NCBI GenBank assembly: GCA_030844895.1
Contig: CM061228.1
Location: 36,642,626 to 36,706,625 of the forward strand
DNA from: Ambrosia x helenae
Lineage: Eukaryota > Streptophyta > Magnoliopsida > Asterales > Asteraceae
Direction of reading: 5' to 3'
Length of the DNA: 64,000 nucleotides
In this document: positions 8,803-19,575 of the stretch, one piece after another
Position numbering within the stretch: position 1 is the stretch's first letter
Layout: the number at the start of each line of letters is the position of its first letter
Position numbers and translations under genes: made by a program
The notes under the pieces: generated by a model
The model's database searches: none
What the model saw: only the letters and a program-made list of their open reading frames with translations
Told to the model about the DNA's origin: nothing

Positions 8803-11511
8803 ATGGCACTTGACTGGGATCCTAGGGGCATGCACAATCAACCAATGAATCTCGATACTGAGGATGTCAACTTTAGAGATGTCGTGGCTTGGATAAGACG
8901 CAGTAAAGTCGGATTTGCTGTGCAGAACGCTGAACCAGTTTATGTCTCCCACATTGAAGACTTTTGGAGATCAGCGAGAGTCGAAACAGTATCCAGGGTC
9001 AAGCGTATCAAGGCAACTGTCAGAAACAAGCTTGTGATCATTACTGAGGACACGGTTCGAAATGTGCTAAAGCTGCAAGATCAACCTGGAACGTTCAGAT
9101 CCATGGCTAAAGCTGACATTCATCAACAATTCAAGATTTTCGGGTATAAGGGTGAATTTGACAAGAGAGGCGACATAAAGAAGAGTCAGCTTACTAGAGA
9201 CTGGAGACTTATCAGTCACATATTCCTGATGTCTTTGTGTCACAGAAAGGGAGGATACAATGCATTGAGTGCTGAATGGGCGACAGCTATGATTAAGATC
9301 TGCAAGGACGAAGTGTTCAATCTGTCAGGCATGATCTTCGATTATATGGTAAGGAATGCAGATGCTGGTTCAGGGAAGTGGGCTATGTATCCGAGATTTG
9401 TTCAGATGATGATAAACACTCAGCATGAGGGTCTGCCTGTCGGTGACGAATACATATTCACCAGAGGGGCTAGATTCTTCACAGAGTGCAACACACCAGA
9501 CTGGGAACCAATGCTAGAAAACATGTACGTGGCCCAGCGATATCCGGTTGTTATGGAGCTGTACAACAAAATCAAGAAGCGAAGATCAGATGCTGCAGGA
9601 CCCAGACCACAATCCAGAGCTGCTCCTGCACCTGGATCATCTGAACCAACTCCTTCAGCCCAGCCGACGGCTGAAGAGATTGCCCTAAAAAAATCAAGGG
9701 GCAAAAGGGTGGCGACTGAACCAGCTCCATCAAGACCAAGCATAAAGAGAAGACCAGCTGGTTTACTGCAGGAAGGGAGAGAAACGTTGACAGCCGAACA
9801 GCTTGAAGCCGCTGAAAATGTACGAGCAGTGGCTGAATTTGAAAGGGAAGCAAGAAAGAAAAGAAGAAGAGATCAGCTGCCCGAATCTGAGATTCCACGT
9901 GTTATGACTCAAGAAGATATTGAGGGAGAAGCGATCTTAGAACAGATGTTTGGGCCTGAACCACCAAACCAACCAGGACCTTCTACTGCTGCCACTTCAG
10001 CTCCAGGGCCTTCCACTGCTACCGCATCAGCCCCCAAAGCTCCTATCCACCGATCAGCTGAACCTTCCTCATCAGCTCCTGCTGCACCTCGTCGAAAACC
10101 GGTGCATCAGGAACTATACGAGAAGCTTGTGAAGGAGGTAGGTAAAGTTGCGGCCAGGGAAATCTGCACGATGAAAAGCGATGTGCACAATAACCAGGAG
10201 CTAAGAAAGAAGGTGAAAAAGCTCAAAGTCAAGAACAAGAAAATGGAGAAAGTGATAAAGGATCAAAGATACCTGATTAAGTTTCAACATCAGGTTCAAG
10301 TGGAGATGTTTGACATGTTTCAGGAATTGAAGAAAAAGTTAACTGATGCTCCTAGCGCTACTTTTGACGAAACTTTCGATTTCGGAAAGTTTCTGGAGGC
10401 AGAAAAAGAGAAAGAAAAAGCGGCTGAGGAAAGTGAAGTGGGCGAGGTGAGCGAAGATGAAATGCCAGAGCGGTTTGTGGAGATGGGAACAGATCAAGAG
10501 GTTATTTATGAGACATCAGATGGGCACAAATTGGACCCTGAAAGAGCAGCATGGTTCCCAAGAAAGCCAATTACCATTCCTGCCTTACATCAGAACATCC
10601 ATCATACCAGGTCTGCTCACCGGGAAAAGATTATCTCGTGGAAGTATGATGCTGAAAAGGGACTGTTTGCTGTGAAAAGGAGAGGGGGGGTAATCCAGTA
10701 CTTCAAGGGTCAGAAGGAGCTGAAATCTCTTCCCCGATGGGATATCAGGGAGCTTAGCAGGGCCCCATTCCTTAATCCCTTACTTGACTCTCAGGCTGGC
10801 ATGGTTGAAAACTTTATCAGGAAAGAGTGTGAGAGTGACTTCCAGATCTTTAAGCCGCAAAAGCCTAGAAGAAGAATATCAAAGACTAGAATCGATCCAG
10901 CAACGGGAAGAGGAATGATAACTTATGTGATAGACCCTCCTCAGGTCGTCACACGAGTTCCGATCAGACCCGAGCTTCCAGTGATGCTAAGGAACTTCAA
11001 GAAATGGTTCTATGACAGCAACACTGGTGAAGCGGTGATCAAGCTGGAAAACGATTCAGAGGTGTTGAGGATTTTGGATCCGGTTGATGTGTTCGCACTA
11101 AACCTGTCAGATCTGAATATGCTATTTGCAAATCAGATCAATGTTGGTGCCGGAAACACATTGTTTGAAGAAGCCGTGCTGTTTAGAAGGGCAGTGGATA
11201 GGGCTTTGAAACTGAAGAGTGAGCTGCTGGATATAGTTGACAGGATAAACGCAGCAGACAAAGAAAAGGAGGACAGAGAAAAAGCTGCGCAAGCTGCTGC
11301 TGATGCTGCTAAAGAAACTGAAGCTGTTGCTGCTACAGAAACTGCTGCTTCAGAGGTACTTCCAGAAGATCCTGCATCAGCAGCTAATCCTGAAGGAACT
11401 ACAACAGAATCTATCCAAACTTCTCCAGCAGCTGAAGTAGATCCAGTCACACTGTACTTACAAGACCCTCCTGCACAGGTTGAGGGGGAGGAAAGCTTGA
11501 CTGAAGATTGA
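8803..11511 (+). CDS. Env-like extra ORF of the Sirevirus (902 aa)
   Basis: An intact ORF between pol and the 3' LTR, where Sireviruses carry their env-like gene. The ATG at 8803 (MALDWDPRGMHN) is the first ATG of the frame. Residues 1-250 form a folded-looking domain of the type found in plant transposon proteins of unknown role. Residues about 265-440 are a Pro/Ala/Ser-rich linker with a run of basic residues (KKRRR). A clear coiled coil lies at about 455-510 (RKKVKKLKVKNKKMEKV). An acidic stretch is followed by a second conserved-looking region at 570-800 and an alanine/glutamate-rich tail. I see no signal peptide and no convincing membrane segment, so a true envelope role is doubtful. It has its own upstream promoter-like module. 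It is intact although pol carries a stop. Confidence 0.75.
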   Translation: MALDWDPRGMHNQPMNLDTEDVNFRDVVAWIRRSKVGFAVQNAEPVYVSHIEDFWRSARVETVSRVKRIKATVRNKLVIITEDTVRNVLKLQDQPGTFRSMAKADIHQQFKIFGYKGEFDKRGDIKKSQLTRDWRLISHIFLMSLCHRKGGYNALSAEWATAMIKICKDEVFNLSGMIFDYMVRNADAGSGKWAMYPRFVQMMINTQHEGLPVGDEYIFTRGARFFTECNTPDWEPMLENMYVAQRYPVVMELYNKIKKRRSDAAGPRPQSRAAPAPGSSEPTPSAQPTAEEIALKKSRGKRVATEPAPSRPSIKRRPAGLLQEGRETLTAEQLEAAENVRAVAEFEREARKKRRRDQLPESEIPRVMTQEDIEGEAILEQMFGPEPPNQPGPSTAATSAPGPSTATASAPKAPIHRSAEPSSSAPAAPRRKPVHQELYEKLVKEVGKVAAREICTMKSDVHNNQELRKKVKKLKVKNKKMEKVIKDQRYLIKFQHQVQVEMFDMFQELKKKLTDAPSATFDETFDFGKFLEAEKEKEKAAEESEVGEVSEDEMPERFVEMGTDQEVIYETSDGHKLDPERAAWFPRKPITIPALHQNIHHTRSAHREKIISWKYDAEKGLFAVKRRGGVIQYFKGQKELKSLPRWDIRELSRAPFLNPLLDSQAGMVENFIRKECESDFQIFKPQKPRRRISKTRIDPATGRGMITYVIDPPQVVTRVPIRPELPVMLRNFKKWFYDSNTGEAVIKLENDSEVLRILDPVDVFALNLSDLNMLFANQINVGAGNTLFEEAVLFRRAVDRALKLKSELLDIVDRINAADKEKEDREKAAQAAADAAKETEAVAATETAASEVLPEDPASAANPEGTTTESIQTSPAAEVDPVTLYLQDPPAQVEGEESLTED

Positions 11512-11530
11512 AGACTGGTAGCTGTGGTCT

Positions 11531-11540
11531 AGGGGAGTAT
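11531..11540 (+). other. Polypurine tract before the 3' LTR
   Basis: AGGGGAGTAT directly precedes the TGTTGGG start of the LTR, the expected place and form of the plus-strand primer. It lies 20 bp after the env-like stop codon. Confidence 0.6.
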
Positions 11541-11978
11541 TGTTGGGTTATATTGAGACCACAGTTACCAGAATAGAGTCTTTTGAATGATTATTGTATA
11601 GCTTTAAAGTTAAAGGACCTAGAATGTAATTATAGCATAGTTTTGGTGAACTAACCCTAATCTGCGCACTTATGTGCACGGGCTCTGCGCACTTAAGCTA
11701 AGTGCGCAGGCCCAATCAGCTGGTTATATAAAGCTGATATGTGTGCAGGATTGGGGTTAGGGTTTTGGAGTTTATCTTTGTAGCACACTTTGCATAGGTG
11801 CGTACTTATTAGTATTCCAAGGTTATTCATCTTCAAATCAGATATGGAATCATCATATTATTCATTGTGTGTGTCGGGTCTTTCAATATTCATCTAGTTT
11901 TTTTGTTTCTTGGATTAATCACTTGAAACACCTAACTAATAGGTGTTTCTAAGTGATAACAATCTATTGCATTCAACA
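11541..11978 (+). repeat. 3' LTR of the Sirevirus-like element (about 438 bp)
   Basis: It starts TGTTG and ends CAACA, an exact 5-bp inverted terminus, and follows a polypurine tract. Inside are the CTGCGCACTT palindrome (11685-11709), CCCAAT and TATATAAA (11725-11732), and an imperfect 16-bp hairpin close to the 3' end. The flanking gypsy protease sequence resumes just after it. The 5' LTR is not available to confirm the limits. Confidence 0.65.
11918..11957 (+). repeat. Hairpin near the 3' end of the LTR
   Basis: Arms at 11918-11933 and 11941-11957 pair over 16 bp with one extra T in the right arm and a 7-nt loop. Palindromic motifs near LTR ends are a known Sirevirus trait. Confidence 0.7.
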
Positions 11979-13797
11979 AGATCTAGTATTTTGGGACTAC
12001 AATAGGAAATTTAACAGCCCCATGAATGTTTGAAGTGACCATATGAAAGGCTTTCATTCCCGTCCTTCCTAAGAGGAAGTTATGAACTGAAGGTGCCCTG
12101 ACCACCAGAAAGTAAGAACAACTGTTCTTTGGTTTTCTTTGGTGCCTAGTGTGATGGGTAAAGATAACTAACCCAATGAGTGTATGACTTTCTCCGGAGA
12201 AGCTGATTAGCGGCATTTGAACCGGGGAAGCTTATCTTTTGTAGCCGGAGCCAGCTATTGATAGCATTGGTAGTACATTATTTCGGACGCACTACCATTG
12301 TCTATATAAATATGTCGTACCTTATGGCCTGCGACTACTCCGGATCACGATCGGTGCTTCATTGGCTTCTCTTTGGTCAATTGGTGTAAAAACATTAACT
12401 GTTCCATCCATGATGTTGTGTGGTCGTGGCTTCTTTTGACACCGTGTCCTGGAGTAGCTCGGATCATATGGATCTCTGCTTGATTGTTGGGATTAGGGAT
12501 TGTACCCGTGTGGCTGGCTTTCCGTCTTCAAGTCACGTAACAAGTGTGACAGTCATCCTGTTTTACATTCTTTGTCTATTTCTTGTTTTAATGACCAACA
12601 ATCATCGGTGCTGTGGCCCTTAGCTTGATGGTACTCACAATACTTTTTGTGTTTCTGTCTGAAGTGGGCTTTTGCTTCGGAGGGGTTGGAAAACGTATTT
12701 GCTCGGTGCTCAAAATTGCACTTGGGGTTTTACTGAGGTCCGAGTAACTGGTAGTTCGGGAATTGCTTCCTGAGGAGCGGCCAAAACTGGACTTGTCATT
12801 CCTATCATTTCTAGAGTACGGTTGTGACCGATGTTTCGACCAAGAACTATTTCTTTCAGGTTGTGTCGGAGCATTTTTCTTCCAGGAGTTTCCTCTCGAA
12901 TTCCCCTTGTAGTCAGTATCTCCCGTTTGGCCCGCACGCACTCTTACCTCTGGCGAAGGCTCGTGCCCTCTCCATAAGTGCTTCCATTGTTTTTGGGAGA
13001 TCTCCGCGTAACTTTCTACCAGCTGATTGTTTTGTACCCCATTACAAAAACCTGATATCCGCAGCTGATCAACAGCTCCAGATATTTGCATGCTTTCTTT
13101 GTTGAATCGATCGATGAATTTTTCCAAAGACTCACCATCTTTTCTTCGGATATTATGAACTTTCCGTGATGTCTTTAGTGCTTCGTCTTTGTTGGGAAAA
13201 ATTCTATAAGAAAATCCGCCGTAGTTCTTTCCAATTGGATATCTCCCCAGCTGGCAAGCCGTCGAACCATACTCTTGCTGCTCCGGTAAGTGTTTGAGTG
13301 AACATGTGACACCATGCTGGCATGAGCCATAGTTCTATTTCTGTGGCTCCACCGAAATCAAAGACGTGGTCGTCCGGATCAGTGGTTCCATCATACTTCT
13401 TAACGGTTGCGAGCATCTTTAGCTTAGCTGGGAGTGGAGCGCTAGCTATTCGTGGAGTGAACTTCGAGTATGAAGTCATATAAGCTGGTCGGTAAGGAGC
13501 GGTAAGCTCATCATCGATGGTGCTGGAGGTTAGTTGTTGCTTGGTTGTTGTCATTGGTCCAGCAGACATTGGACCAGTAGACATATGTCCAGTTGGAAAT
13601 GGTCCCGGAGTACCCAAAAGGCATGAGATATCCATAAGGTGTTTGGAAGGGAATTGAGGTAACCATAGTGGAGTATGTTGGAAGGCTAGCTGGTGTTGAC
13701 ACCGTTGTTGTGGAAGTAAATCCTTCGGAGGGAATAAATTTACTTGCACACTGCGGAGTCTTTCTTCTCTATCCTGCTGATCTTTCAATGTCAGCAT
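11979..13797 (-). pseudogene. gag: Ty3/gypsy gag and protease remnant (Tat-like), broken
   Basis: Read from right to left: gag at 13797-13204 with a stretch near GAARVWFDGLPAGEISNWKE, typical of non-chromoviral plant gypsy gag. It continues in another frame at 13127-12588 (FIDRFNKESMQ and ISGFCNGVQNNQLVE). A zinc knuckle CEYHQAKGHSTDDC is then visible in a third frame at about 12640-12595. A protease-proximal part follows at 12216-11983 (LLGRTGMKAFHMV). There are several frameshifts. The reading stops abruptly where the Sirevirus LTR begins, so the copia element inserted here. The rest of pol must lie left of the window. Confidence 0.85.
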
Positions 13798-14040
13798 GAA
13801 GTCACGGTTTCATTGGAGGAAAGTTTCATCAAATCCTACAGATATGGTTTGAACACCGGTTTATGGTTGTTACCATATCAGTAGTGGAGATGATTTTTGC
13901 TGAATCTAGCAATACTCTGAATCCAGTTGTATCTTGTGCAGATGTGACAGCGTCATCATCTTCCCTGTTTATGATATCCCAATGTTCAAATTTTCCATAG
14001 CCATTCCAGATCTATATGTGGAGATAGTAGATCTGAAAAA

Positions 14041-14052
14041 GGATGGCGCCAA
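14041..14052 (-). other. Primer binding site of the - strand gypsy element
   Basis: On the - strand TTGGCGCCATCC begins 1 nt after the LTR end. TGGCGCC starts are common in Tat-type gypsy primer binding sites. Confidence 0.55.
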
Positions 14053-14053
14053 T

Positions 14054-14852
14054 TGAAGATCCAAAAAGCTAGTGCTTACCTTGTAGATAAGGTAGAAGAT
14101 GACTAACTTGATAAGATCTTTGTGAATTGTGCCTGCAAAACTAACAAACTGTTAGGCTCGTCACAGGGGGGCAGGGAGGGCCTCTCTGTGACCACCCTCC
14201 GGCGTGAGGATAAGTATTTTTTTAGTGAGAGAAAGAATATATATAGAGAGAGAGAGAGGGAGGTTCGGAGTGTATGTGAACGTGTGTCACCTGTACTTTT
14301 GAGTGGGTATTTATACTAGTCAGAATAGTTGTACTTTCATCTGTCCTAGTTGTACTAACCCTCGGAGCTTTTGACATCCGGTTTTACATGGTTTACTTGT
14401 TGGTCCAGACTCTTTTAGTTACTTATGAGTCGCGACATCTTTCAGGGAGTCGTGTCTTACGAGTCATGGTTCGGAGGTGACGTTCTATACCTCTTCAACG
14501 GTGATGCTAATTATTGATGGTCCAACCATACAATGAAAGTCAATAAATTGTCTCACTGCTGTACTGGTCCATAAATCTAGAGAGGGGCCATTTCGGACCA
14601 CTTACCGAGTTATTTACCTTGACTCGCGCTATAATTAACTACTCCCGCTTGGATCGTTTGCCGAGTTGACTCACAAATTGACTCGGAAAGACCCTTGGAT
14701 CGAGTTACATTGTAGAACTATAGGTCGGAGCTTATTTATGCTCGTTTTGATATGAGTGTTATAAGGTGATGTCAAGTAGATTATGAACTCATGACTTGTT
14801 TGAATTTAGAGGTTTTATTTTAATTATAAGCAACTTCCGATCAGTGTTGACA
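14054..14852 (-). repeat. 5' LTR of the - strand gypsy element (about 0.8 kb)
   Basis: On the - strand it would start TGTCAACACTG (14852) and end GATCTTCA (14054), next to the PBS. It has no ORF and includes a GA-rich stretch at 14228-14262. The outer limit coincides with the start of a CACTA-like terminus, so the exact end is uncertain. No second copy is in the window for comparison. Confidence 0.5.
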
Positions 14853-15560
14853 CTACGTCAAAAACAAGCATTAGCCACACCATAAAATTGTGACCATACA
14901 CTTTTCATCACAGCTATTTTTTAGATCAAGTGTAATCAAAGTCGAGTCATCGTAGGTATCATATGATCGATCAAATTTACGTTTAGTGGCCATAACAACT
15001 AAAAAGTGTGGCTATAGGCATCAACATTTCTTGCTGAAATCTACCATTCCCTCCATTAAGTGTGGTTAATGGTAGCAACGCCCACATGAAATGCTTTAAG
15101 TGTGACTGTTTCCGTCATACAATTACATGAATTTATTTAAAAGTTTGTTTCGCCACATCAATTAAAAAAACGTGAAAGCTAGGTTGTTGTAATAAAGCTT
15201 TCTGTCTATTAAGTGTGGCTAAAGGTTTGTAATGACCACATTATTTTTCTTGTAAGTGTGGCTAGTTCTACTATCAGTCACATCAATTAATGATAAGTGT
15301 GGCTAAAAACTATTTGTAAACACACAAAGAGTTTTACTTTTTTTTTATTTTGAGTGTAGCTATTGTCTAGAATTCTGTAACACATAATTATTTTTCTCAT
15401 GACGTTTGTTACCATTCCCTCACATAACAAAAAAACTAATACGAAAATGGCATGGCTAATGGGTTTCTACAGTCAAATGAAATTTGTTGATGGTGTCGTT
15501 AATGGATTGCTAAAATCACATGAAATTTGTTAACTGTGGATAATTACTAACTTTTGGTCG
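14851..15560 (+). mobile_element. CACTA (En/Spm)-type terminus with subterminal repeats
   Basis: It begins CACTACGTCAAAAACAAGC and is followed by many copies of AAGTGTGGCTAA-like motifs in both orientations (for example 14872, 15009, 15059, 15210, 15256, 15296). That is the usual make-up of a CACTA end. The opposite end was not found and no transposase is visible, so this is a truncated or non-autonomous copy. Confidence 0.55.
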
Positions 15561-16285
15561 CACATAATTTTATTTTCCATTAGCAATGGCTAATTCATCC
15601 CTCGATTTCACCATTTCTGTTACTAGAATCGCTTAATTTCTTCCATCAAGAGTTGTGAGTTCAATGGTGTTCCTGGTGAGAGCCTTTAATATTGATATCT
15701 CTTGATTCACCGCTAATAAAGCCATCATCATCATCACCCTCAACCGTCGGAGGTGCTATCGCCACCAATTGAGACATGTGTTAGGCGACCATGGGTTTCA
15801 CCTTAGATGACAACCAGGTCACAGCAGCAAGCCATTGTCACCATCATCAATAGTTGCTAGCGCTATAGCCACCGAAGGAAACATGTGGCGGAGGCGGCAA
15901 TGGATTTCACCGGAGTAACCTTCTAATCACTAAACCATAACAAAAGCCAGAGAAACATAAATGGTGGTTTGAACGTCCAACGAAGGTCAAATAGGGTTCT
16001 AGAAAAACTTCCTAACGAAGCCACCAACAAACAAACAAAAATTACTTAAATGCCCTCATTAAATATAAAATACCAAAAATGCCTCCCCCCCCCCCCCTTT
16101 ACTGATCATTGCATAGCGAATTAATAGTAGGGTTCAAATAGGGTTCTAGAAAAGCTTCCTAATGAAGACACCCATAAACAAATGAAAAGCAACTTAAATA
16201 CCTCATTAAATAATAAAATACCAAAAATTTACTCCCTTACTATTCATTAGCATGACAAATTAATAGTAGGGTAATGTTCATTTAA
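15561..16285. repeat. Gene-free stretch with a 147-bp near-duplicate and a C-run
   Basis: No gene seen. A block starting GGGTTCTAGAAAA at 15994 recurs at 16141 (offset 147 bp) with scattered changes. A run of 14 C lies at 16084-16097 inside the first copy. Confidence 0.6.
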
Positions 16286-16439
16286 TTTGCATCATTCTTG
16301 CTCAAGTTGAATAATTAAAATTTATATAAAGAATAAAGTGCACTGTCGGTAATGATAAAGGAGACACAAGAACACAATGCGTGTAGTGGTTTGAAATGTA
16401 GAATTCCTAAAAGGAAATGTTAATAGTATTACTGAAGAA

Positions 16440-16930
16440 ACAACGAGTTTGACTCGGTAAAATGAGGGGGTGGCTACTCGTGTTCACTACAGGATATAAT
16501 CCTTTGCTTACAACGAGGGTAGATCCGTGGCCTATTTAGCTAAAGAATGAATAAAGGAACGACACACAAATGCACAAGATATAAGTGGTTCAGTCTCGTT
16601 GACCTACGTCCACTGAAAAGGGTAAGTCTTTATTGCTTTGAACGATTACAAATATAAAGACGAGATACAAGTGTATTACAAGTGTGTTTTAGTAGAGAAT
16701 TGTCCGACCCTATAAAAGGTGTAGAAGTCATCCTTTATAGAGGATGTGTGGGCCGGTGCCAAGGCCCATTTCAGGAGCATTGGGCTATGTCTAGGCATTG
16801 GGCCTGGGCTTCAGAAGCCCACCCAGTTGGGCTTGGACCAACTGGTTGTGTAAAGTAAACCAGCTGAGAATGGTGCCCTGCAATTGGTCTGCGTGGTGCA
16901 CTGTGGTTGGTATCATGGTCAGACACAGCG
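16440..16930 (-). repeat. LTR remnant, probably Ty1/copia (Tork/Angela style)
   Basis: On the - strand the block at 16580-16610 reads as a GTGGACGTAGG-type stretch followed by ACCACTTATATCTTGTG. These motifs recur at the R-U5 boundary of plant copia LTRs. Limits and family are guesses; no internal region is attached. Confidence 0.35.
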
Positions 16931-16933
16931 TGG

Positions 16934-18897
16934 TGCCACATAGTGACGATTGTTCAATAGCTCATGATACAAATGAAATTTAAATATTATTAAATGATGT
17001 ACAATTGTCATTCAGGTAATAACATTTTCAATATGATTACATAAACTTGATTTGTATAATCTAGGTCCAAAGCTCCTTTGAGTGCCAAGACTTGAACAAC
17101 GTCCAAAAGTAAATAAAACCTTAAACATGTTAACTTTGAAAGATGGGGGTTAACAATAAATAGTTAGTGAGAATACATAGGTTTTGCAAGTAATAGAATA
17201 TAGTGTTTTGTATGACAATCACAGTGACATATAGCAACGAGTAATGTAAGAATATGAGTCTGACATGTAACAATGCGTCTTTTGTACAATCAAACCTTGT
17301 GTCGACTAAGACCTAACTCGCAAGTTAGTAAAAGTGTAACTGTTTTCGATCATCCCTGAATTTATGCGGGGATGGGTTTGTCAGACCAATAGCGCTATAA
17401 TCTAAACTGGCGGCTTGATCAATGTTAATGATTGTACGTGTCTTTTTGTTACAAGTCAAAATGAATCAACAAGTTTCAACATAATGAGAATGATAATTGC
17501 TATTGTATAAAAAATGTTTAAACATGTTTCACCCCAAAAATGTAAAACAGTAAAAAGGGGCTATGTGAACTCACCTTAGCTAACTCACACAGAGTTGTAG
17601 CTATAGATGCAAGAATCCATAGGATGACGTAAATGGGATAACATTTTGTAAGGGAATGAACTTAAAGTCTAAGTTATCTAGGATTAAGACACTTAGGGTT
17701 TTCTAGGCTAGATTTTGGGTTTAAGGCTTTATGAATATAACTATAATTTAATTTAAAAAAAATTATTTAATCAGAATGTATTCTCAAATAATAATTATTA
17801 TTTCAACTCTTAAAGATAGATAAAAAAATGGACAAGTGCATAAAAAAATCAAACGTCTTGAATCAATTGTAACTATGAGATATGTTATTTACAACCGATG
17901 GAGGAAACATCTGGGTGCCACGTAGTGATGATTATTCAATAGCTCATGATACTAAATGAAATTTAATTATTATTAAATGATGTACAATTGTCATTCAAGT
18001 AATATCATTTTCAAGATGATTGCATAAACTTGATTTGTATAATCTAGGTCCAAAGCTCCTATGAGTGCCAAGACTTGAACAACGTCCAAAAGCAAATAAA
18101 AACTGAAATATGTAAAGTTTGAAAGAAGGGGGTGTCAACTATAAATAGTTAGTGAGAATACATAGGTTTTGCAAGTAATAGAATATAGTGTTTTGTATGA
18201 CAATCACAGTTGACATATAGCAATGAGTAATGTAAGAATATGAGTCTGACATGTAACAATGCATCTTTGGTACAATCAAACCTTGTGTCGACTGAAACCT
18301 AACCCACATGTTAGTAAAAGTGTAACTGTTTTCGATCATCCCTGAATTTATGCGGGGGATGGGATTGTTAGACCTATAGCGCTATAATCTAAACAAGCGG
18401 TTTGATCAATGTTAATGATTGTGTTGTGTCTTTTTGTTACAAGTCAAAATGAATCAACAAGTTTCAACATAATGAAAATGAGTAATTGCTATTGTTTCAA
18501 AAATGTTTAAACATCTTCACCCCAAAAATGTAAAAGAGTAAAAATGGGCTATGTAAACTCACCTTAGCTAGCTCACACAAAGTTGTAGATATAGATGCAA
18601 GAATCCCGTAGGATTAACCTAAATGGGATAAACAGTTTGTAAGGAATGAACTTCAAGTCTAAGTTATATAGGATTAAAACACTTAGGGTTTTCTAGGCTA
18701 GATTTGAGGTTTAAGGCTATATGAATTTAAACTATAATTTAATTTTTTTTTTTTAAAATTATTTAATCAGAATGTATTCTCAAATAATAATTATTATTTC
18801 AACTCTTAAAGATAGGTAAAAAAAATGGACAAGTGCATAAAAAAAAATCAAACGTCTTGAATCAATTGTAACGATGAGATATGTTATTTACAACACA
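16934..18897 (-). repeat. Tandem pair of about 1-kb LTR fragments related to the Tekay-type LTR at 55626-57852
   Basis: Two diverged direct copies (about 16934-17900 and 17910-18897) share blocks such as CTCATGATAC (16961 and 17943) and TATGTTATTTACAAC (17881 and about 18880). On the - strand the end of each resembles the last 65 bp of the LTR at 57790-57852 (GAGCTATTGAACAATCGTC and the CCATCGGTTG block). No internal domain lies between them. Confidence 0.7.
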
Positions 18898-19400
18898 TAT
18901 TTGAGGAAATAATTATTTATATAAAAAAAACAATTTATTAGAATCTAATAATTTAAATAAAAGAATTAATGTATTTAGTCAAGAAATAAATGTAGGTAAA
19001 TAAAAGACTCAAATAAAATAAATTTTGTAAGACATCTGTATTCTAGTGCATATAAAATAATTTAAAAGATCATAATTTTGGTATTTTTTATTGTTAAACA
19101 TTTATTTAAGTGAATTAAATGGCTAAAAAGAAAAATATAAATTTTACAGGAAATAAAAGTGTCATAGTGTATCATATTGTTGGAAATATTTTTTTGCAAA
19201 CATTTTGGTATTAAAAATTGAGAAACCTATTTTTTTATGAATTAATTGTAGCTTAAACAATAAAAATAAATTAAAAATAATAAATAAATATTTTTCTACA
19301 AAATAAAATTATGAACATCAGTTTTAGAGTTTATAGAGACTAGGATAATTTTTATATCAATTTTTGGATTATTTTGATATTATCCTATATAATGATTTAT
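18898..19400. other. AT-rich DNA without visible features
   Basis: Homopolymer-rich A/T sequence. Nothing recognised on either strand. Confidence 0.6.
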
Positions 19401-19462
19401 ATCCTATATAATGATTTATCAATGCTTATGAATAGTGTCATTGATAAATCATTATATAGGAT
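19401..19462. repeat. Perfect 24-bp inverted repeat (hairpin)
   Basis: The arm at 19401-19424 is the exact reverse complement of 19439-19462, with a 14-nt loop. An extra direct copy of most of the left arm precedes it at 19382-19400. The sequence is too AT-rich for a confident microRNA call; it may be a small foldback element. Confidence 0.85.
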
Positions 19463-19484
19463 AATTGTTTCATTTTGCTCAATT

Positions 19485-19575
19485 TTTGTCTTTGTGATCT
19501 GGTGGTTAACTTGCTTTGTTGTAGGACTTTGTGCCCGGGTTCGAATCATGAAGTTTGATTTTATATTTTTTTTTC
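19485..19575 (+). mobile_element. tRNA-derived SINE-like copy 1
   Basis: A box A-like TGATCTGGTGG (19495-19505) and a box B-like GGGTTCGAATC (19537-19547) stand about 31 bp apart, followed by a T-rich tail. This is the internal Pol III promoter of tRNA-derived SINEs. It does not fold as an intact tRNA. Confidence 0.5.

Larger units (their letters stand above)
1..11978 (+). mobile_element. Sirevirus-like Ty1/copia retrotransposon (5' LTR outside window)
   Basis: The order is gag, protease, integrase, reverse transcriptase, RNase H, then a long extra ORF and a 3' LTR. Integrase before RT is the Ty1/copia order. A very long gag with two zinc knuckles plus an extra ORF after pol is the Sirevirus (SIRE1/Maximus) plan. 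The window opens inside the leader: no tRNA-Met PBS and no 5' LTR end are visible, so the element starts further left. At the right it interrupts a gypsy protease on the - strand, so it is younger than that element. Its target duplication cannot be checked because the left flank is absent. Confidence 0.85.

Noticed and set aside
19537..19547. A functional tRNA gene suggested by GGGTTCGAATC
   Set aside because: No acceptor, D or anticodon stem can be folded around it; a SINE is more likely.
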